64,000 nt of DNA from Gordius sp. MW1 (taxonomy: Eukaryota > Nematomorpha > Gordioida > Gordea > Gordiidae), in NCBI GenBank assembly GCA_964036665.1, contig OZ038527.1, positions 21,609,901 to 21,673,900 of the forward strand. Reading direction: 5' to 3'. The notes under the pieces were generated by a model that did not search any database, was not told the origin of the DNA, and saw nothing but the letters and a program-made list of their open reading frames with translations. Made by a program: the position numbers and the translations under genes. The first letter of the stretch is position 1. Every line of letters begins with the position of its first letter. Shown here piece after piece: positions 59,627 to 64,000 of the stretch.

Positions 59627-60565
59627 TTGGCCAATGGTCATTTTTTTCCATTGGTCAGCAGCCAGCACACGGTAAAAGTGGATATAAATTCATAAGAGTA
59701 AAAAAAACGAAAAAAAAATTTTCGAATCACATTTTGGCCAATGGTCGTTTTTTTCCATTGGTCAGCAGCCAGGACACGGTAAAAGTGGATATAAACTTAT
59801 AATAGTCAAAAAAAACTAAAAAAAATTTTCGAATCACATATTGGCCAATGGTCATTTTTTTCCATCGGTCAGCAGCCAGGACACGGTAAAAGTGGATATA
59901 AATTCATAATAGTCAAAAAAAACTAAAAAAAATTTTCGAATTACATTTTGGCCAATGGTCATTTTTTCCATTGGTCAGCAGCCAGGACACGGTAAAAGTG
60001 GATATAATCATAATAGTCAAAAAAAAACGAAAAAAAAAATTTCGAATCACATTTTGGCCAATGGTGATTTTTTTCCATTGGTCAGCAGCCAACGGACGGC
60101 CAAAAAGTCATAATAGCAATGGTAGTAACAAGAACAATCATAATAGTCAAAAAAAAAACGAAAAAATAAACTCGGATTCACATTTTGGCCAATGGTCATT
60201 TTTTTCATTGGTCAGCAGCCAGCGGACGGCCAAAAAGTCTTATTATCAATGATAGTAACAAGAACAATCTTAAGAGAAAAAAAAACTCCGGGATTCTAAC
60301 CCAAAAACTAGTTAAATTGCATAGCAATTAGAAGTAAACAACTTTTATTTATGTTTATTATATAACATTGGTCAGCAGCCAGCGGACGGCCAAAAAGTCA
60401 TAATAGCAATGGTAGAAACAGGAACAATCATAATAATAAAAAAAACGAAAAAAATAATTTCGATTCACATTTTGGCCAATGGTCATTTTTTTCATTGGTC
60501 AGCAGCCAGCGGACGGCCAAAAATTCTTATTATCAATGATAGTAACAAGAACAATCATAAGAGTC
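59627..60565 (+). repeat. Tandem array, unit about 107 bp
   Basis: Unit starts at about 59627, 59734, 59841, 59948, 60054, 60184 and 60472, plus a partial unit near 60367. Each contains TTGGCCAATGGTC, a T run, then CCATTGGTCAGCAGCCAG. CCAATGG and CCATTGG form a stem in every unit. The later units are longer and use CGGACGGCCAAAAAG in place of CACGGTAAAAG. Confidence 0.85.
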
Positions 60566-60840
60566 AAAAAAAACTCCGGGATTCTAACCCCAAAACTAGT
60601 TAAATTGCATAGCAATTAAAAGTAAACAACTTTTATTTATGTTTATTATATAACTAGTTAAATTGCATAGCATTAAAAGTAAACAACTTTTATCTATGTT
60701 TATTATATAACAAAAACTAGTTAAATTGCATAGCAATTAAAAGTAAACAACTTTTATTTATGTTTATTAATTATTATATAACTAGTTAAATTGCATAGCA
60801 ATTAAAAGTAAACAACTTTTATTTATGTTTATTATATAAT
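60297..60840 (+). repeat. Second tandem repeat, unit about 60-65 bp
   Basis: Units begin AACTAGTTAAATTGCATAGC and end TATGTTTATTATATA. Copies at about 60306, 60594, 60654, 60717 and 60782, the last four in tandem. The core palindrome ATTGCATAGCAAT also occurs alone near 12857 and 61038. Confidence 0.8.
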
Positions 60841-60871
60841 AGATAATTTAACAAATCTTATATTATAACAC

Positions 60872-60955
60872 ACCGAGGGAGATAGAGATGAGGGGTGGGG
60901 CACCTCTTATGCATGAGATAGGGATGAGGGGTGGGGCACCTCTTTCTCATGCATT
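60872..60955 (+). repeat. Short duplicated GAGGGGTGGGGCACCTCTT motif
   Basis: Two copies about 42 bp apart, each preceded by a GAGATAGxGATGAG stretch. Confidence 0.6.
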
Positions 60956-61786
60956 AATTTAAAAAAGCGATAACCTAATATACCCAATGCAAATAGATAG
61001 GGAGGGTAGACGGACAACGGACACCACAAAACGAGCCCATAAATTGCATAGCAATTAAAAATTTGTGCATTGCCCTAACAACAAATTTAGTCGGATCCTT
61101 TTATTTAAACTACAATTTAATATGAGCGATCAATTATAAAGGGCCATTGATGATTTTTTATGGGACACAATTCTTCGAGATAAGTTATAGCCTCGAGTCA
61201 GTTTATGTTTATAACTAATGGGAGATCTTTAGCAGATGATATACTTGCTCAAAAATAGCTACATACGTTGACTGCAGTCTCTCAGTTAACGACATAGTAT
61301 TATATGTTAAGTGTAATAAGCAGTATTTTTATATTATGAAATAAAGACCCGCGCCCGCCCCTGTTGCCATGGTACGGTATATTAATACGATGCCTGCTAT
61401 CATTTTTTTGCATTTTGGAAACGACTCTGCAAAAAAAGCATCTAACCCCAAGGCCTTTTTCCCGAAAAGAAAAGCATACTGCGCCGCGACAAGCTGTGTC
61501 AAGAGAGCAATGTTGTGGACTAATGTCATTGTCTGCTTTTCTCCACTATATTTATAATTGTCCTCGGTTTATGATTCATTTCGAAGAGTAAAAAATTGGC
61601 TCCCGGTCGCTCATCATAAGAAACCGTGAAAGAGAACTTGAATTATTGCATCTCAATTTCGAGATTCCCCGCGATAGCACTTCACTTTAATGTCCCCTGC
61701 CATTTAGAACGACTCTATTTAGGAATTATTTAATTATTTTAAACATTTTTCTTTTGATATTTTCGTGCTACCCCAGGTAGTTTCAA
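60956..61786. other. Region upstream of fascin
   Basis: Holds the fascin promoter or 5' UTR by position. TACCCCAG at 61769-61776 may be a splice acceptor for a 5' UTR exon. No certain signal. Confidence 0.35.
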
Positions 61787-63607
61787 ATGAATTCGAGCTC
61801 CTCACTAGCGCCGGTTAGCAATGGATCTTCCTCGAATCCAACTTCGCCCGCTCAATGTCGAAAAAGAAATTGTCCTCCCAGCTTGCCCCCTCCCTTCCCC
61901 CATGCTGCCTGGACCGTGGGTTTATTATCGGGGCACGGACGTTACCTAACTGCCGAAGCATTTGGCAACAAACTAAACATGAGCGGAACGATTTTGAAGA
62001 AGAAACAATTTTGGACCTTGATCCAAGAGATTGTTGGCTCGACGGCCGGCCAAAATTATAATCCGCTAGATGGCGACTCCTCACATTCGCCCGCCATTTA
62101 TTTACGATCGGCGCAAGATCGTTATCTATCGATAGATAAGTCAGGTAACGTGCATTGCACGGCAGAAAGTCCCGGTCCCGAACAAAAGTTTGCCTTGATT
62201 TTTAACTCTCAGCACTGTTCGTTTCACATCTTCAGCCTGGCTCATTCCTATTACTTATCCGCTGGCCGACCACAAGTTAATAGTACTAACTCGAAAGGAG
62301 GAACTTCGCTAGACGATTTTATACCGAAGGGCGTCAATAAACCGGCGGCCCCCAACCCTGATGCTTCCGAATTTTGGAGCCTGCAATTACACGTTCACCC
62401 ACCGGCCATCAATTTACGGCACACCAATAGAGAACGCTACGCGCGGATTAATGGAGATTTGGCCATGGCCACAGAAGCCTTGCCTTGGGGTCCAGAAGCT
62501 TTATTTACCTTAGAAATAACGATTTCTTCACTACCTCTCACCCATACAGGCCCCTCGATAACTACTTACGCTCTCAGAACTGAGGCTGGAACCTATGTGG
62601 GGCCAGATGGAACACTCTGTTCGGATCCGACTCGCGCAAAATATACCCTCTTTTTTGTACAGGGCAATTTAGCTTTGCGAGATAGCACGGGGAGTGGAAA
62701 ATTTTTATCTGCAGTCGGGAATGATGGTGTCCTTAAATGTAAACGCGACGTGGTGAGCAAAGAAGAACTATGGACCATCACCGGTTCTTATCCACAAATT
62801 TACTTCGTAGCGCCCAACGATAAATTAGTATCTGCTCAAAGAGGTAACTCGTTATTAGATTAGATCATGGGCGTAGCCAACATTAGAATTAGATGGGGGC
62901 AATAATGATTTAAAGGGGGCAAAATGATCATTTCTTGAAATTTTAGCAATAATTTTAATCTATATATATATAGATTTCCCTTGGCAACGCCCATGCATTA
63001 GATAATTTATAGTTTTTAGAATTTAAGAACACCGCTGAATTTAATTAAGTTTGATTTTTAATTATTGTTTCCCGCAATTTTTACAAAATTGTAAAGAGAT
63101 TATTGATAATTTACGTTTTATAATAAAAATTTAACGAGGAATAAGTATCAATAAACCTAAAAATCGCTTAAGCGGATCAGCATACTAGGTTAACGTACTA
63201 AAATGATAAAATAAATTTTTTTTCTTATATGAAAATGCATTTTATTAATATAAATATGCTAATCTCGAGTTTCTTTAACTTTAAAAATATTGACCTTTTC
63301 TTTTCATTAGATATATCAGTTCAAAATTTGATATATTGTAATTCTTTAATAATCATTTCTTTCTGATCTTTTAATGGACACGGTTGATTATAACTTGACA
63401 AATAATGATCGTTATAAGAAAAATTAATTATTTTGTAAATCTGTCATCAGGATTAGATATAGCAGCGAATCAGGATGAAAAGACGGAAAGTGAAACTTTT
63501 CAATTGGAAAATGATGCCAGTGGAAGATATTGGAGGTTTAGAACTATCACGGATAAATATTGGTCAACTGGTGATAATGGTGGTATACAAATTTCCCAAG
63601 ATGCCGC
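61787..63607 (+). CDS. FSCN1: Fascin, actin-bundling protein (3' part beyond the window)
   Basis: Exons 61787-62843 and 63451-63607, phases 1/2 then ending in phase 2; the rest lies to the right. About 404 residues seen, of about 493 in human fascin. Fascin packs actin filaments into stiff bundles in filopodia and microvilli. The beta-trefoil repeats are visible: GRYLTAEAFGNKLN and LKKKQFWTL in the first; RYARINGDLAMATEALPWGP at the end of the second; GKFLSAVGNDGVLKC in the third; then LDIAANQDEKTESETFQLEN and DKYWSTGDNGGIQ. The start at 61787 gives about 30 more residues than human, rich in Ser, Pro and Cys, before the first trefoil. The human PKC-site serine before LKKK (SASSLKKK) is MSGTILKKK here. 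Intron 1 holds a MITE. FSCN1 is used for the family; a single invertebrate fascin is equally possible. Confidence 0.93.
62866..62995. repeat. CATGGGCGTAGCC-family MITE-like copy
   Basis: In fascin intron 1, 22 bp after the donor. CATGGGCGTAGCCAAC at the left and TTGGCAACGCCCATG at the right. Confidence 0.65.
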
Positions 63608-64000
63608 GTAATTTAATTATTTATTTACTTAATTTAATTATTTTTTATTCTATTTTTTGTCATTTAAATTATTTTGTTTTTATTGGATTTAACAATCTCC
63701 TTTGTGATCTTGTGTTTGGGTTAAAAAACATTTGGGGTCTGAGGGATTTCGGACGGGCTTGAAATTTTTGTTTTATAAATTAGCTACGCTCGAGTTGTAG
63801 TTTACCCAGGGTCGTGGCCATTACTGGGACGAAAATTTAATTGCTGAGACATGTGTAATCATTCCTTCATTCTGTCAGTAGAAGATATAAGGATGGTAAA
63901 ACTGTTTAAATTTGCTTTGATACAAGCGGACCCAGATTATTTTACTATACTATACATAACAAACCTACCATTTAATTTAATCAGTGCTCCTTTTAGAAAA
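63608..64000 (+). other. Fascin intron 2 (partial)
   Basis: Starts with GTAATT after the exon; no acceptor followed by fascin sequence is seen before the window ends. Confidence 0.6.

Noticed and set aside
59627-60565. Regular repeats that could be mistaken for a CRISPR array
   Set aside because: Units of 107 bp abut without unique spacers, and the window is animal DNA.
61329-61529. 66-aa minus-strand frame with hydrophobic ends
   Set aside because: Overlaps competing plus-strand frames just upstream of fascin, no family resemblance.

Overview
The window is AT-rich animal DNA, most likely from an invertebrate. The genes are split by many introns with GT-AG borders and use the standard code. 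Several are animal-type (fascin, a receptor tyrosine phosphatase with tandem domains), and the gaps are full of LINEs, hAT-type DNA transposons, MITEs and small LTR elements. I cannot name the species. Exons were joined by eye using splice sites, codon phase and remembered family sequences; no search was run.

Layout. 71-2646 (+): five exons of an unrecognised, glycosylation-site-rich, Tyr/Asn-rich protein, open at its 5' end. 3.3-8.0 kb: repeats, a decayed mariner and an old RTE LINE. 9449-14730 (+): UBFD1, seven exons. 15904-16701 (+): HCCS, the cytochrome c haem lyase, two exons. 17480-40003 (-): a GH35 beta-galactosidase (GLB1 type), nine exons seen, with introns packed with mobile DNA. 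43447-50548 (-): transmembrane and cytoplasmic part of an R5-type receptor tyrosine phosphatase (PTPRG/PTPRZ/Ptp99A-like) with an active D1 and a dead D2. 51.7-53.4 kb: a second, younger RTE copy. 54309-54833 (-): an orphan proline-rich reading frame. 56.4-60.8 kb: nested transposons, a tRNA-like sequence and two tandem arrays. 61787 to the right edge (+): fascin, running out of the window.

The most unusual structure lies in GLB1 intron 3 (26207-36159). It holds three neighbouring retroelements: an EN-RT LINE, a 4,228-bp retroelement whose two ends are 1,487-bp inverted copies of its own RT-RNase H region around a gag-like centre, and a very young 1.8-kb non-autonomous LTR element. Three other loci show clean nesting with target-site duplications: 37421-38774 (three layers), 56449-58087 (three layers) and 24088-25171 (two layers). 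A family with CATGGGCGTAGCC-like inverted ends and long G/C runs occurs about 14 times across the window.

The host genes are unrelated housekeeping and signalling genes (chaperone/ubiquitin-like, mitochondrial haem attachment, lysosomal glycosidase, receptor phosphatase, actin bundling). Nothing suggests an operon or a shared pathway.
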